Assembly: GCF_002869965.1 (NCBI RefSeq)
Contig: NZ_PEBS01000060.1
Span: 1-33,876, forward strand
Source of the DNA: Janthinobacterium sp. ROICE36
GTDB lineage: Bacteria; Pseudomonadota; Gammaproteobacteria; Burkholderiales; Burkholderiaceae_D
Reading direction: 5' to 3'
DNA: 33,876 nt
This document shows positions 6,940 to 14,392 of the stretch, in pieces. Position 1 is the stretch's first letter. The number at the start of each line of letters is the position of its first letter. The notes under the pieces were generated by a model. The model was not told the DNA's origin. It ran no database searches and was given only the letters and a program-made list of their open reading frames with translations. The translations under genes were made by a program, and so were the position numbers.

Positions 6940-8676
6940 ATGGATATCAATAAACGTACCATCCTGTGGATCGTGTTTTCCGTCTCGCTGGTAATTCTCT
7001 GGAACGAATGGATGATCTCGAACGGCAAGCCGTCGATGTTCTCCGCGAACACGGAACAAACCGCCAAGGCGCCTGCGACCCCTGCCAAGACGGATGCCCT
7101 GGCCGCCTCGGCTGCGGCAGGCGTGCCTGCCCTGCCGGGTGAGGCTGTCGATCCCGCCGCGTTCAAGCGCGAAGTGATTACCATCACCACCGACGTCATC
7201 AAGGTTGACATCGATACCCTGGGCGGCCAGGTCAAGCGTCTGGAATTGCTGAAATTCAAGGGCGCAGGCAATCCGGGCTGGTTTGGCGGTTGCTTCGGCC
7301 TGTTCAAGGTGTGCCAGCCCGATGACGGCAAGCAAAACGAAGTGCTGTTCGACGAAGGCGCGAACCACACCTACCTGGCGCAATCGGGCCTGGTCGGCGG
7401 TCCGTTCCCCACCCATGCGAGCGGTTTCACCGTACAACCTGGCGTGCGCACCATCGGTGACGGCAAGCAAGTGCAACTGGTGATGGAAGCGGTCGAAGGC
7501 GGCGTCAAGCTGACCAAGACGTTTACGTTCAAACGCGGCGACTACGTCATCGACGTGCGCCATGACGTGGCCAACGTGGGCGCAGCGCCTGTCACGCCAC
7601 AGCTGTATTTGCAACTGACGCATGATGGCAACAAGCCGGTCGGCGACTCGTTCTTCAACAGCAGCTTCACGGGGCCGACCCTGTACACGCCGCAAGACAA
7701 GTACCAGAAGCTGACGTTCGAGAAAATCGAAAAAGCGGCTGTGGAAGACGAGAAGAAGGGCAACGACAATGCCATGAAGGGCTTGCATCCGGCCACGGCG
7801 AATGGCGGCTGGTTTGCTATTTCGCAACACTTCTTCGTTTCCGCCTTTGTGCCGCCTGAAAATGCCAAGCGCGACATCTTCACCAAGAAGGTTGGTGCCA
7901 ACCTGTACGCCATCGGCAACGTGCTGCCATTGCCGACCCTGGCGCCAGGCGCCACGGCCAGCATGGACAGCAAGCTGTATTCGGGTCCGCAAATCGCGCA
8001 TCAGCTTGAAACGGTATCGCCTGGCCTGGAACTGGTCAAGGATTACGGCTGGCTGACCATCATCGCCAAGCCGATCTTCTGGGTCATGGAACATATCCAC
8101 AGCGTGCTGGGTAACTGGGGCTGGACCATCATCGCCTTCACGATCCTGATCAAGCTGGCGTTCTTCCCCTTGTCGGCTGCCGGTTACCGCAGCATGGCGA
8201 AGATGAAACTGGTCACGCCGAAGATGCAGGCGATTCGCGAGCGCTACAAAGGCGACCCGCAAAAGATGAACCAGGCCACGATGGAGCTGTACAAGACGGA
8301 AAAGATCAACCCGCTGGGCGGATGCCTGCCGATCCTGATCCAGATGCCCGTCTTTATCGCCCTGTACTGGGTGCTGAACGCGTCCGTGGAAATCCGCGGC
8401 GCACCATGGATAGGCTGGATCACCGACCTGGCCCAGCATGACCCATGGTGCATCTTGCCCGTGCTGTACGCGATCTCGATGTACATCACGACCAAGCTGA
8501 ACCCGGCCCCGGCCGATCCGATGCAAGCGAAGATGATGTTGTTCATGCCACTGGCATTCTCGGTGATGTTCTTCTTCTTCCCGTCGGGCTTGGTACTCTA
8601 CTGGGTCGTCAACAACGTCCTGTCGATTGGCCAGCAATGGGTGATCACCAAGAAATACGCGCCTGCCGCCAAGTAA
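6940..8676 (+). CDS. yidC: Membrane protein insertase YidC
   Basis: YidC/Oxa1 inserts and folds inner-membrane proteins, alone or with SecYEG. The product is 578 aa. It starts MDINKRTILWIVFSVSLVILW, a signal-anchor helix, followed by a low-complexity Ala/Pro linker and a large periplasmic domain (about residues 60-355). The C-terminal Oxa1 core begins near YGWLTIIAKPIFW. It includes the cytoplasmic KMKLVTPKMQAIRERYKGDPQKMNQ loop, the conserved NPLGGCLPILIQMPVFIALY segment and the last helices ending PSGLVLYWVVNN. The ATG at 6940 is chosen because upstream codons overlap yidD and the family starts with MD. A strong terminator closes the unit at 8695-8722. Confidence 0.97.
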   Translation: MDINKRTILWIVFSVSLVILWNEWMISNGKPSMFSANTEQTAKAPATPAKTDALAASAAAGVPALPGEAVDPAAFKREVITITTDVIKVDIDTLGGQVKRLELLKFKGAGNPGWFGGCFGLFKVCQPDDGKQNEVLFDEGANHTYLAQSGLVGGPFPTHASGFTVQPGVRTIGDGKQVQLVMEAVEGGVKLTKTFTFKRGDYVIDVRHDVANVGAAPVTPQLYLQLTHDGNKPVGDSFFNSSFTGPTLYTPQDKYQKLTFEKIEKAAVEDEKKGNDNAMKGLHPATANGGWFAISQHFFVSAFVPPENAKRDIFTKKVGANLYAIGNVLPLPTLAPGATASMDSKLYSGPQIAHQLETVSPGLELVKDYGWLTIIAKPIFWVMEHIHSVLGNWGWTIIAFTILIKLAFFPLSAAGYRSMAKMKLVTPKMQAIRERYKGDPQKMNQATMELYKTEKINPLGGCLPILIQMPVFIALYWVLNASVEIRGAPWIGWITDLAQHDPWCILPVLYAISMYITTKLNPAPADPMQAKMMLFMPLAFSVMFFFFPSGLVLYWVVNNVLSIGQQWVITKKYAPAAK

Positions 8677-8694
8677 TTCCGGCCAGCGAACAGA

Positions 8695-8722
8695 AAGCCC
8701 GCCTCGCGCGGGCTTTTTTTTT
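8695..8722 (+). terminator. Intrinsic terminator after yidC
   Basis: AAGCCCGC (8695-8702) pairs with GCGGGCTT (8708-8715) around a 5-base loop, and T continues to 8722. It lies 19 bp past the yidC stop and ends the rpmH-yidC transcript. Its T-run is also the left arm of the next palindrome. Confidence 0.85.
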
Positions 8723-8756
8723 GACATCGTACCCAATGGGTACGATGTCAAAAAAA
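8716..8756. repeat. Perfect 19-bp inverted repeat with AAT centre
   Basis: The left arm 8716-8734 and right arm 8738-8756 are exact reverse complements over 19 bp, with only AAT between them. The arms are seven T/A pairs followed by GACATCGTACCC and its complement. The palindrome shares its first seven bases with the T-run of the yidC terminator. As RNA it would fold into a very stable hairpin without a T-run after it on either strand, so it is not itself a standard terminator. It could be a protein operator, an RNA-processing stem, or a mobile palindromic unit. No other copy was noticed in the window. Confidence 0.85.
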
Positions 8757-8851
8757 GTGGCTTTTGCCGGCTTTCCACTGACCTCCCCATTCATGTGCCC
8801 CCGGTTTGTCGCTGACAATATCGCGGCTCCTGCAGCTTTTCCCGAATACAC

Positions 8852-8857
8852 TACAAT
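8852..8857 (+). promoter_or_regulatory. Candidate -10 element of mnmE, possibly giving a leaderless message
   Basis: TACAAT matches the -10 consensus at five of six bases and lies 6 bp before the mnmE ATG. Transcription starting 7 bp downstream would begin at or next to the A of the ATG. No ribosome-binding sequence is visible before this start codon. The -35 region (about 8829-8834) is weak, so the call is tentative. Confidence 0.35.
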
Positions 8858-8863
8858 TACCCC

Positions 8864-10243
8864 ATGAAACTCGACTCTTCCCCTATCGCCGCCATCGCCA
8901 CCGCACCCGGACGCGGCGGCATCGGCGTGGTACGCGCCTCCGGCAAAAACCTCGCACCCCTGATGACGGCCTTGTTCGGCGCACAGCAGTTGAAACCGCG
9001 CCATGCCACCTACCTGCCATTCACGGAAAGTGACGGCGCCATCATCGACCAGGGCATCGCCATCCACTTCAAGGGTACGCAGTCGTACACGGGCGAAGAC
9101 GTGCTGGAATTGCAGGGCCACGGCGGCCCCATCGTGCTGCAGCTGCTGCTGGCGCGCGTGCTGGAGGCGGGCAAGGACAGCGGCTTGCGCCTGGCCGAAC
9201 CCGGTGAATTCACGCGCCGTGCTTTTTTGAATGACAAGCTTGATCTGGCGCAAGCCGAAGCCGTGGCCGACCTGATCGACGCTTCCACGGAAGCGGCCGC
9301 CAAGTCCGCCTCGCAATCGCTGTCGGGCGCGTTCTCGAAGACGATCCACGCGCTGGTGGAGCAGGTGACGGGCTTGCGCATGCTGGTCGAGGCGACGCTG
9401 GACTTCCCCGAAGAAGAAATCGATTTCCTGGAAAAATCGAATGCGCGCGGCCAATTAAAGGCCGTCATCGCAGCCTTGAATAAAGTGTTTGCCCAGGCGG
9501 CGCAGGGCGCGCTGCTGCGCGAAGGCCTCAATGTGGTCCTGGCGGGCCAGCCCAACGTGGGCAAATCGTCGCTGCTGAACGCGCTGGCGGGCGCCGACGT
9601 GGCGATCGTCACGCCGATTGCCGGTACCACGCGCGACAAGGTCAGCGAAACCATCCAGATCGAAGGCATTCCGCTCAACATCATCGATACGGCCGGCATC
9701 CGCAGCGCCGGCGATACCGTCGACGCCGTCGAGCGCATCGGCATCGAACGCACCTGGGGCGAAATCGGCAAGGCCGACGTGATCCTGCACCTGCTCGACG
9801 CCGACCATGGCCCCACCCTGGCCGATGAAACCATCGTCGCCGCCTTCCCCGAAGGCGTGCCCGTGGTGCGCGTGTGGAACAAGATTGATCTCTCTGGCCA
9901 CAAGCCTGGCGTCGACAGCTTGCCGGACGCCACGCACGTGTATCTGTCGGCGCACGAGCACATCGGCATCGATTTGCTGCGCGCCGAGCTGCTGCGCATC
10001 GCGGGCTGGCAGCAGACGGGCGAATCGCTGTACCTGGCGCGCGAACGCCATTTGATTGCGCTCAAGTCGGCCGGCAAGCACTTGAACATCGCGGCCGCCC
10101 ACGCGGCGCAGGATGACCAGTCGCTGGACCTGTTCGCCGAAGAGCTGCGCCTGGCGCAGGTGCAGCTGTCGAGCATCACGGGCGAGTTTTCGCCTGACGA
10201 TTTGCTGGGCGTGATCTTCAGCCGTTTCTGCATCGGCAAGTAA
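8864..10243 (+). CDS. mnmE: tRNA modification GTPase MnmE
   Basis: MnmE (TrmE/ThdF) works with MnmG to modify the wobble uridine (position 34) of certain tRNAs. The 459-aa product has the N-terminal folate-binding domain (APGRGGIGVVR at 14-24). The inserted GTPase domain has G1 GQPNVGKS at 228-235, the DTAG motif in IIDTAGIR and NKID in VWNKIDL. It ends with the required CIGK at the C-terminus. The helical domain between folate and GTPase parts is complete. The ATG at 8864 has no obvious ribosome site. The last 120 bp are echoed at 10604-10723 by a diverged partial copy. The 3' end of mnmE is a known integration site for genomic islands of the SGI1 family. Confidence 0.97.
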   Translation: MKLDSSPIAAIATAPGRGGIGVVRASGKNLAPLMTALFGAQQLKPRHATYLPFTESDGAIIDQGIAIHFKGTQSYTGEDVLELQGHGGPIVLQLLLARVLEAGKDSGLRLAEPGEFTRRAFLNDKLDLAQAEAVADLIDASTEAAAKSASQSLSGAFSKTIHALVEQVTGLRMLVEATLDFPEEEIDFLEKSNARGQLKAVIAALNKVFAQAAQGALLREGLNVVLAGQPNVGKSSLLNALAGADVAIVTPIAGTTRDKVSETIQIEGIPLNIIDTAGIRSAGDTVDAVERIGIERTWGEIGKADVILHLLDADHGPTLADETIVAAFPEGVPVVRVWNKIDLSGHKPGVDSLPDATHVYLSAHEHIGIDLLRAELLRIAGWQQTGESLYLARERHLIALKSAGKHLNIAAAHAAQDDQSLDLFAEELRLAQVQLSSITGEFSPDDLLGVIFSRFCIGK

Positions 10244-10253
10244 GGAGAGGTTG

Positions 10254-10553
10254 ATGAAGCTTGTGCTCGCTTTCATGCTGGGCTGCCTGCCTATGCTGGC
10301 TGGCGCCCAGGAAAAACTGCCGCGCGACGTGGCCCGGTTCGTCGAGAACGCCCAGATGTGCGAGCACTTTGCCGGCGAATGGGATGATAACGACAAGGCG
10401 CGCCAGCGCGAAATCACGCAAGCCATCGAGCAATCGTGCGGCCAGGCGCAGAAGCAGTGGCAACGGCTGTCTGCCAAGTATGCTGGACAGCCGGCGCTTA
10501 AGAAACTCATCGCCGAGCATGCGAATGATGCCGTCAGGAGCTTTCGGAAATAA
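10254..10553 (+). CDS. Small secreted protein of unknown function
   Basis: The 99-aa product has a clear signal peptide (MKLVLAFMLGCLPMLAGA, cleavage likely after AGA). The mature part is small, charged and helical, with two cysteines (MCEHFAGEW and QSCGQAQ) that could form one disulfide in the periplasm. An AAGGAGAGG ribosome site precedes the ATG at 10254, which supports that it is translated. Similar short secreted proteins with a C..F.GE then C.G pattern are, from memory, common in Proteobacteria, but no function is known to me. It lies exactly between the real mnmE end and the duplicated mnmE 3' fragment. It may therefore have been carried in, or left behind, by an integration event. Confidence 0.8.
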   Translation: MKLVLAFMLGCLPMLAGAQEKLPRDVARFVENAQMCEHFAGEWDDNDKARQREITQAIEQSCGQAQKQWQRLSAKYAGQPALKKLIAEHANDAVRSFRK

Positions 10554-10601
10554 GTATCAAGGGTGTTTTTTTGCATACACCTCGAACGGCGAAAAGACCG
10601 G

Positions 10602-10723
10602 CGCTCGATCTGTTTGCCGAAGAGCTGCGCCTGGCGCAGGTGCAACTGTCGAGCGCCACGCGCGAATTTTCGCCTGATGATTTATTGGATGTGGTTTTCA
10701 GCCGGCTGTGTATTCGCAAGCAA
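10602..10723 (+). pseudogene. Diverged duplicate of the mnmE 3' end
   Basis: Bases 10604-10723 align without gaps to mnmE 10124-10243, exactly 480 bp apart, with about 98 of 120 identical. The frame still reads LDLFAEELRLAQVQLSS, then departs (SATREF, DLLDVVFSRLCIRK). The essential C-terminal CIGK has become CIRK and the stop TAA has become CAA, so the fragment reads on to 10774. It has no GTPase or folate domain and cannot work as MnmE. Several early changes are silent, so this sequence probably evolved as part of a working mnmE in another lineage before decaying here. It is best explained as a tail carried in by an element that integrated at mnmE; a local duplication is the alternative. Confidence 0.85.
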
Positions 10724-10799
10724 ATTCATATTGATTGCGGAACAGCAATAGCCTGCCGTGTGACGGTTCTATAGTCGGAATTCCCAATCAGGAGTTCCT

Positions 10800-11369
10800 A
10801 TGACATATCTTTCATTCCCGCGTAGCACCGCTATTGTTTTTTTTGCATTGGCGCTTGTTTCACCTGTCGCGGTTTTGGCTGCCGTCCCATTGCAATTGAC
10901 GATCGACACTGTGCTACCGCCTGATCCTGGTGCTGCTGGCAAACAAACGCTTGCCGGTATTGATAGCAATGAAAATGGCGTGCGCGATGATGTCGAGTTG
11001 TTTCTGCGGCGGCATTTTTCGCGCGATGCCCGGCTTCTGCGGGGCATGGCAAATGTTGCCATCAGCAACCAGGCGGCGATTTTGGCAAGCACACCCTGGG
11101 AATCGTCACATGCGCATTCGATGGCGATACGCAGCAGTGAATGCCTAGCCGGGCTTGGCGAGCTGGTCCCCGAGGATGAAAACAAGGTAGGTCAAGTGAT
11201 GGCCTTGCTTGTCAATACACCCCAGCGCAAGGAAGCCATCCAGGCGCACGGTGCGCGTCTTGCCAATATGACTTTCGTCATGCGGCAGGAGACAGAGTGG
11301 GAGCCTTACTGCATGGAACGGGCCGATCTTGTGGGGCCGGGTGTGCAAACCCAGCCTCGCCGCGAATAG
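10800..11369 (+). CDS. Predicted secreted protein with Ca-binding-like loop, unknown function
   Basis: The 189-aa product starts with an N-terminal hydrophobic segment (about residues 11-28) ending VLAA, a likely Sec signal peptide. Soon after the mature start comes GIDSNENGVRDDVE, which resembles the D-x-N-x-N-G-x-x-D-D loop of EF-hand or dockerin-like calcium sites. The rest is mostly helical, with two widely spaced cysteines (SSECLAG and EPYCMER). AGGAG lies 6 bp before the ATG at 10800, so the start is well supported. I do not recognise a named family. It stands alone between the mnmE remnant and a tiny cysteine-rich gene. Periplasmic location is inferred; function is unknown. Confidence 0.78.
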   Translation: MTYLSFPRSTAIVFFALALVSPVAVLAAVPLQLTIDTVLPPDPGAAGKQTLAGIDSNENGVRDDVELFLRRHFSRDARLLRGMANVAISNQAAILASTPWESSHAHSMAIRSSECLAGLGELVPEDENKVGQVMALLVNTPQRKEAIQAHGARLANMTFVMRQETEWEPYCMERADLVGPGVQTQPRRE

Positions 11370-11489
11370 CGCCATTTGCTGCCATGTATCCCAGGCGAGC
11401 GTGGTCTATTGAGCATGCTCATACCGCATCAACTTGAATGACGTAATCTTGCTGAGCGGCCTTGAAGTGCCGCCGGGAAAGGAAGCGCC

Positions 11490-11681
11490 ATGGACAGCGA
11501 ACAGCCGGAAGTCGTGGACAGCAGGGGGGCGCCGCCATTGCCTTCTCTGTCGCAATTGATCGCAGTGCTGCCGCCGAAAGGCGCGTGCTGGTATTGCGAC
11601 AAGCCGCTCGATGCCGTGCGTCGTTTCTGTTGCAAGAGTTGTTGCGTGGCGTATGCGGAAGAGGCGCAGTACAACAGCTGA
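11490..11681 (+). CDS. 63-aa cysteine-rich protein, probable zinc ribbon
   Basis: The small product has a disordered N-terminal half followed by CWYC (Cys33, Cys36) and RFCCKSCC (Cys47, 48, 51, 52). Two CxxC-type knuckles 11 residues apart are typical of a treble-clef or zinc-ribbon fold. It has no signal peptide, so it should act in the cytoplasm. AGGAA lies 5 bases ahead of the ATG, which supports translation. Its stop is 3 bp from the stop of the convergent Hpt gene. Function is unknown; nucleic-acid or protein binding is only a guess from the fold. Confidence 0.65.
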   Translation: MDSEQPEVVDSRGAPPLPSLSQLIAVLPPKGACWYCDKPLDAVRRFCCKSCCVAYAEEAQYNS

Positions 11682-11684
11682 GCG

Positions 11685-12320
11685 CTAGCGGCGCCGCAGC
11701 AGCGCCGCCAGCGCGCCGTCAAAGTCGAACTCATGCGCAGCGGCCGCCACTTCCTGATAGACGTGCACGCCCAGGCTGGCGGCGAGCAGGGTGGCCGAGT
11801 TTTCCAGGATGTCGATGGCCGCGCCATCGCCTTCGCGCAGATGGCTGGCCAGGCGCGCCAGCAGCAGCTGGATGGCGGGGGCGGCAGGATCGGGCGCCAT
11901 ATCCTGCGCCGCCGTATGGGCCGCTTCCGGCGTGCCCAGCATGCTGCTGACCGCGCCGAGCAATTGATCCTGCGCCAGTTCCAGCTGCAGCATCTGCTGG
12001 GCCAGGTCGGGCGCCTGGGCACGCAGTGCCGATTCCAGCGTTTCCGACAGACCATGCACGTGGCGCGCACCGATCATGCCGGCGGCACCCTTCAGGGTAT
12101 GCGCCTTCAGGCGCGCGCAGGCATAGTTGCCGGCGTTAAATTCGGCGCGGATCTGGCACGGCGTGGTGCCGTGGTCATGCAGGAAGCGGCGCAGGATTTT
12201 CAGGTACAGGATGCGGTCGCCCATAATGCGGCCCAGTCCGTTCTCGACGTCGAGAATACGAACCATGTCGGATGCCGCTACGGCGGCATCATCATCGCAA
12301 GTGGCGTGTGGTTTCAGCAT
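11685..12320 (-). CDS. Orphan Hpt (histidine phosphotransfer) domain protein
   Basis: Hpt proteins carry a phosphoryl group between hybrid histidine kinases and response regulators. The predicted 211-aa product begins MLKPHATCDDD. The Hpt helices follow, including GLGRIMGDRILYLKILRRF and the phosphorylation motif AHTLKGAAGMIGA, where the acceptor is His74. The C-terminal part (LARLASHLREGDGAAIDIL to FDFDGALAALL) resembles the segment often found at the end of multi-domain hybrid kinases. No kinase or receiver gene is nearby, so its partner is unknown. The frame is open to 12500, but the upstream extension looks non-coding and the ATG at 12320 or 12266 is preferred. It may be a kinase relic or a genuine stand-alone phosphotransfer protein. 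Confidence 0.8.
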   Translation of the reverse strand: MLKPHATCDDDAAVAASDMVRILDVENGLGRIMGDRILYLKILRRFLHDHGTTPCQIRAEFNAGNYACARLKAHTLKGAAGMIGARHVHGLSETLESALRAQAPDLAQQMLQLELAQDQLLGAVSSMLGTPEAAHTAAQDMAPDPAAPAIQLLLARLASHLREGDGAAIDILENSATLLAASLGVHVYQEVAAAAHEFDFDGALAALLRRR

Positions 12321-12429
12321 GCCTGGTGTGCAGAGAGCCCCAAAACTTGTCACTGTCAGTAAAGCAAGAACCGCTATTTTACATCCTGTCGTCCTCAAGA
12401 CCGCGCCCGCTTGCCGTGCGATGCCATGG

Positions 12430-13380
12430 CTAGCGGGTGCTGAATGACCAGTTGTACGTGATGTCCGCGCCATTGACCTTGCCGATGAAACGCACGTCAT
12501 AGGTGGTGTTTTCGGTCAGGGGCGCCAGCGGGATGATGGATGCGGCCGAGATCGGCGTATGCGCATCGCTGCCGCTCGTCAGCAGGCGCACCGTCAAGTC
12601 CGTGCCGGCACCGCGCTGGCGCACGCTGAACGCCGTCACGCTGACGCTCGTGCCGTAATTGGCATGCACGCTGATCGGGTAGCCGACCACGTCCTGGTTC
12701 GGCACGGGATCGGGCGCTTCGTTATCGCTGGAAAAACTGACGGCCACCTTTTGCTGCCCGCCAAATGGATAGGCGACGATTTGCGCCGCCGCCAGCCCGG
12801 GGCCATAGTTGCGGTTGCTTGCCAGGTCGGTGGTGAAATACGCGTAGCCGGCGCCACTGACGACCGCTCCCGCGCCGCCTTCCTTGAAGAGCGGCTCGAA
12901 AATGACGAAGCGGTGATAGATGGCCGTGACCAGCTCTTCGGCCAGGTAAAAGCCGGACGTGTTGCTCGCGCCGGCGATGACTTCGCCCTGCAGCGACGTG
13001 ACGACGTAGCCGGTCTTGGCCAGGCGGTCGCCCAGTGTGGCGCCCGTAAAGCCGGGCTTGCCCTGCACTTGCTCGTGCGCCACCGTATTGTTGAGATTGA
13101 GATAGTTGGAATGGCCCAGGGCCGCGCCGTCGATCTGGCCGTTGCGTACCAGTGGCGACAGGCCGATCTGGCTGCGCCGGTAGTTGAACCAGTTGAAGCC
13201 ATCGGTGGCGATATTGTTGCTGAGGACGGGAGCGCCCGGTTCCTGTGCCAGCTGCCCGGCCGGCGTCGAGGTGCTCAGCGACGTATTTCCGCCGCCATCG
13301 CCGCCGCCACAGGCGCTCAACAGGGCTGCGCTCAGCAGGGCGGATATACAGTGTTTCCAACGCAGTGACGAGACAATCAA
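12430..13380 (-). CDS. CAP (SCP/PR-1) domain lipoprotein
   Basis: The 316-aa product starts with a lipoprotein signal whose lipobox is LLSAC, giving Cys24 as the lipidated residue, followed by a Gly-rich spacer. The region from about residue 60 to 205 resembles a bacterial CAP domain: FNYRRSQIGLSPLVRNGQIDGAALGHSNYL, then AHEQVQGKPGFTG, LGDRLAKTGY and YHRFVIFEPLFKEGGAG. A C-terminal part (about 215-316) has beta-rich character ending YNWSFSTR. Bacterial CAP proteins are secreted and mostly of unknown role. The start codon is TTG at 13380, well supported by CAGGAG a few bases upstream. The Hpt gene follows on the same strand after 109 bp. Confidence 0.85.
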   Translation of the reverse strand: MIVSSLRWKHCISALLSAALLSACGGGDGGGNTSLSTSTPAGQLAQEPGAPVLSNNIATDGFNWFNYRRSQIGLSPLVRNGQIDGAALGHSNYLNLNNTVAHEQVQGKPGFTGATLGDRLAKTGYVVTSLQGEVIAGASNTSGFYLAEELVTAIYHRFVIFEPLFKEGGAGAVVSGAGYAYFTTDLASNRNYGPGLAAAQIVAYPFGGQQKVAVSFSSDNEAPDPVPNQDVVGYPISVHANYGTSVSVTAFSVRQRGAGTDLTVRLLTSGSDAHTPISAASIIPLAPLTENTTYDVRFIGKVNGADITYNWSFSTR

Positions 13381-13582
13381 GTTGACTCCTGTATAGGTAG
13401 GCGGACAGAGGTGGGGGCCGGTGTGCCGCCCTGTGAAACGATTCTAAGGCATTTTGATCTGCCGTAGAGCATCCATGAAAAGATATGTCGCGCGTTCGTG
13501 CGGGGCGGTGCCACGGCTGCGCAGGGTAGAATGAGCAAAGTGCAGCGTTTGCCGCTGCTTTGCCTGATTCCCGCTACTTTGA

Positions 13583-14389
13583 TTGCCGACAAATTTGAAC
13601 ACATTGCCCAAGTCGCGCCTGCAGCGCGCCAAGTACGCCTTGCCCAGCATGGTGACTTTGCTGTCGATAGCCTGCGGTTTTGCCAGCATCGTCATTTCCG
13701 TCGATAACGCCGCGGTGGGCGACGCCGATGCCTATCGCCTGGCTGCGGCGCTGCTGGTGCTGGCCGGGGTGTTTGATGCGCTCGACGGCTATGTGGCCCG
13801 GCTGACGGGGACCAGTTCGCAGTTCGGCGTGCAGCTCGATTCCATCGCCGACGTGATGAATTTTGGCTGCGCCCCTGCCGTCTTGTTGTATTGCTACGGC
13901 TTTGTGCAGATGGGCGTGCACGATCCGCTGCTGCTGCGCTTTGGCGGCATGGCCAGCTTCTTCTTTGTCGCTTGCGGCGCCATGCGCCTGGCGCGCTTCA
14001 ATGTGAATGTGGGGCGCACCGACCCGCTGTATTTCGTCGGCATGCCGATCACGGCCGGGGCCGCCTGCGTGGCGGCCGTGGTGGTGGCCTGGCCGGCGCC
14101 CATCGATTCCATGCTGCACAGCTATCTGCTGATGCTGCTGCTGGTGGGCGTGGGCAGCCTGATGGTGTCGACCTTGCGTTTCCCCAGCTCCAAGCAAAAG
14201 AAAAGCCTGGCCGCGCTGCTGGTACTGATCGTGGCCGTTGCCCTGCTGGTGTGGCTGAAGACCAGCTTCTTTGCGCTGTTCTTCGCCGTCTACATCGCCG
14301 CCACCCTGGCGCTGAACCTGGCCTGGTATCTGGGCTGGCGCGGCATTGCGTTACCGCAAGTGTTCAACGATCCGGACGAAATTGACTAA
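13583..14389 (+). CDS. pssA: CDP-diacylglycerol-serine O-phosphatidyltransferase
   Basis: PssA joins serine to CDP-diacylglycerol, making phosphatidylserine, the precursor of phosphatidylethanolamine. The 268-aa product is a polytopic membrane protein of the CDP-alcohol phosphatidyltransferase family. The active-site pattern D-x2-D-G-x2-A-R-x8-G-x3-D-x3-D is exact (Asp65, Asp68, Gly69, Ala72, Arg73, Gly82, Asp86, Asp90). LPSMVTLLSIACGFASI near the start and VMNFGCAPAVLLY after the active site fit the PssA branch better than PgsA. The start is uncertain: the frame opens with TTG at 13583, with further TTG codons at 13595 and 13604, and no strong ribosome site is seen. It converges on the aldo/keto reductase gene with a 3-bp gap. 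Confidence 0.9.
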   Translation: MPTNLNTLPKSRLQRAKYALPSMVTLLSIACGFASIVISVDNAAVGDADAYRLAAALLVLAGVFDALDGYVARLTGTSSQFGVQLDSIADVMNFGCAPAVLLYCYGFVQMGVHDPLLLRFGGMASFFFVACGAMRLARFNVNVGRTDPLYFVGMPITAGAACVAAVVVAWPAPIDSMLHSYLLMLLLVGVGSLMVSTLRFPSSKQKKSLAALLVLIVAVALLVWLKTSFFALFFAVYIAATLALNLAWYLGWRGIALPQVFNDPDEID

Positions 14390-14392
14390 CTT

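Noticed and set aside
6937..8790. Minus-strand open frame of about 617 codons opposite yidC
   Set aside because: Antisense to a clear yidC and running through its terminator; composition is typical of a shadow frame.
10571..10774. Treating the 67-codon frame at 10571 as a new gene
   Set aside because: Most of its length is the duplicated mnmE tail, with loss of the CIGK end and the stop; it starts at a TTG without a ribosome site.
12321..12500. N-terminal extension of the Hpt protein to an upstream start at 12500
   Set aside because: The extra 60 residues are Arg/Ser/Ala-rich with no domain and would overlap the CAP lipoprotein gene; the Hpt domain starts after the ATG at 12320.
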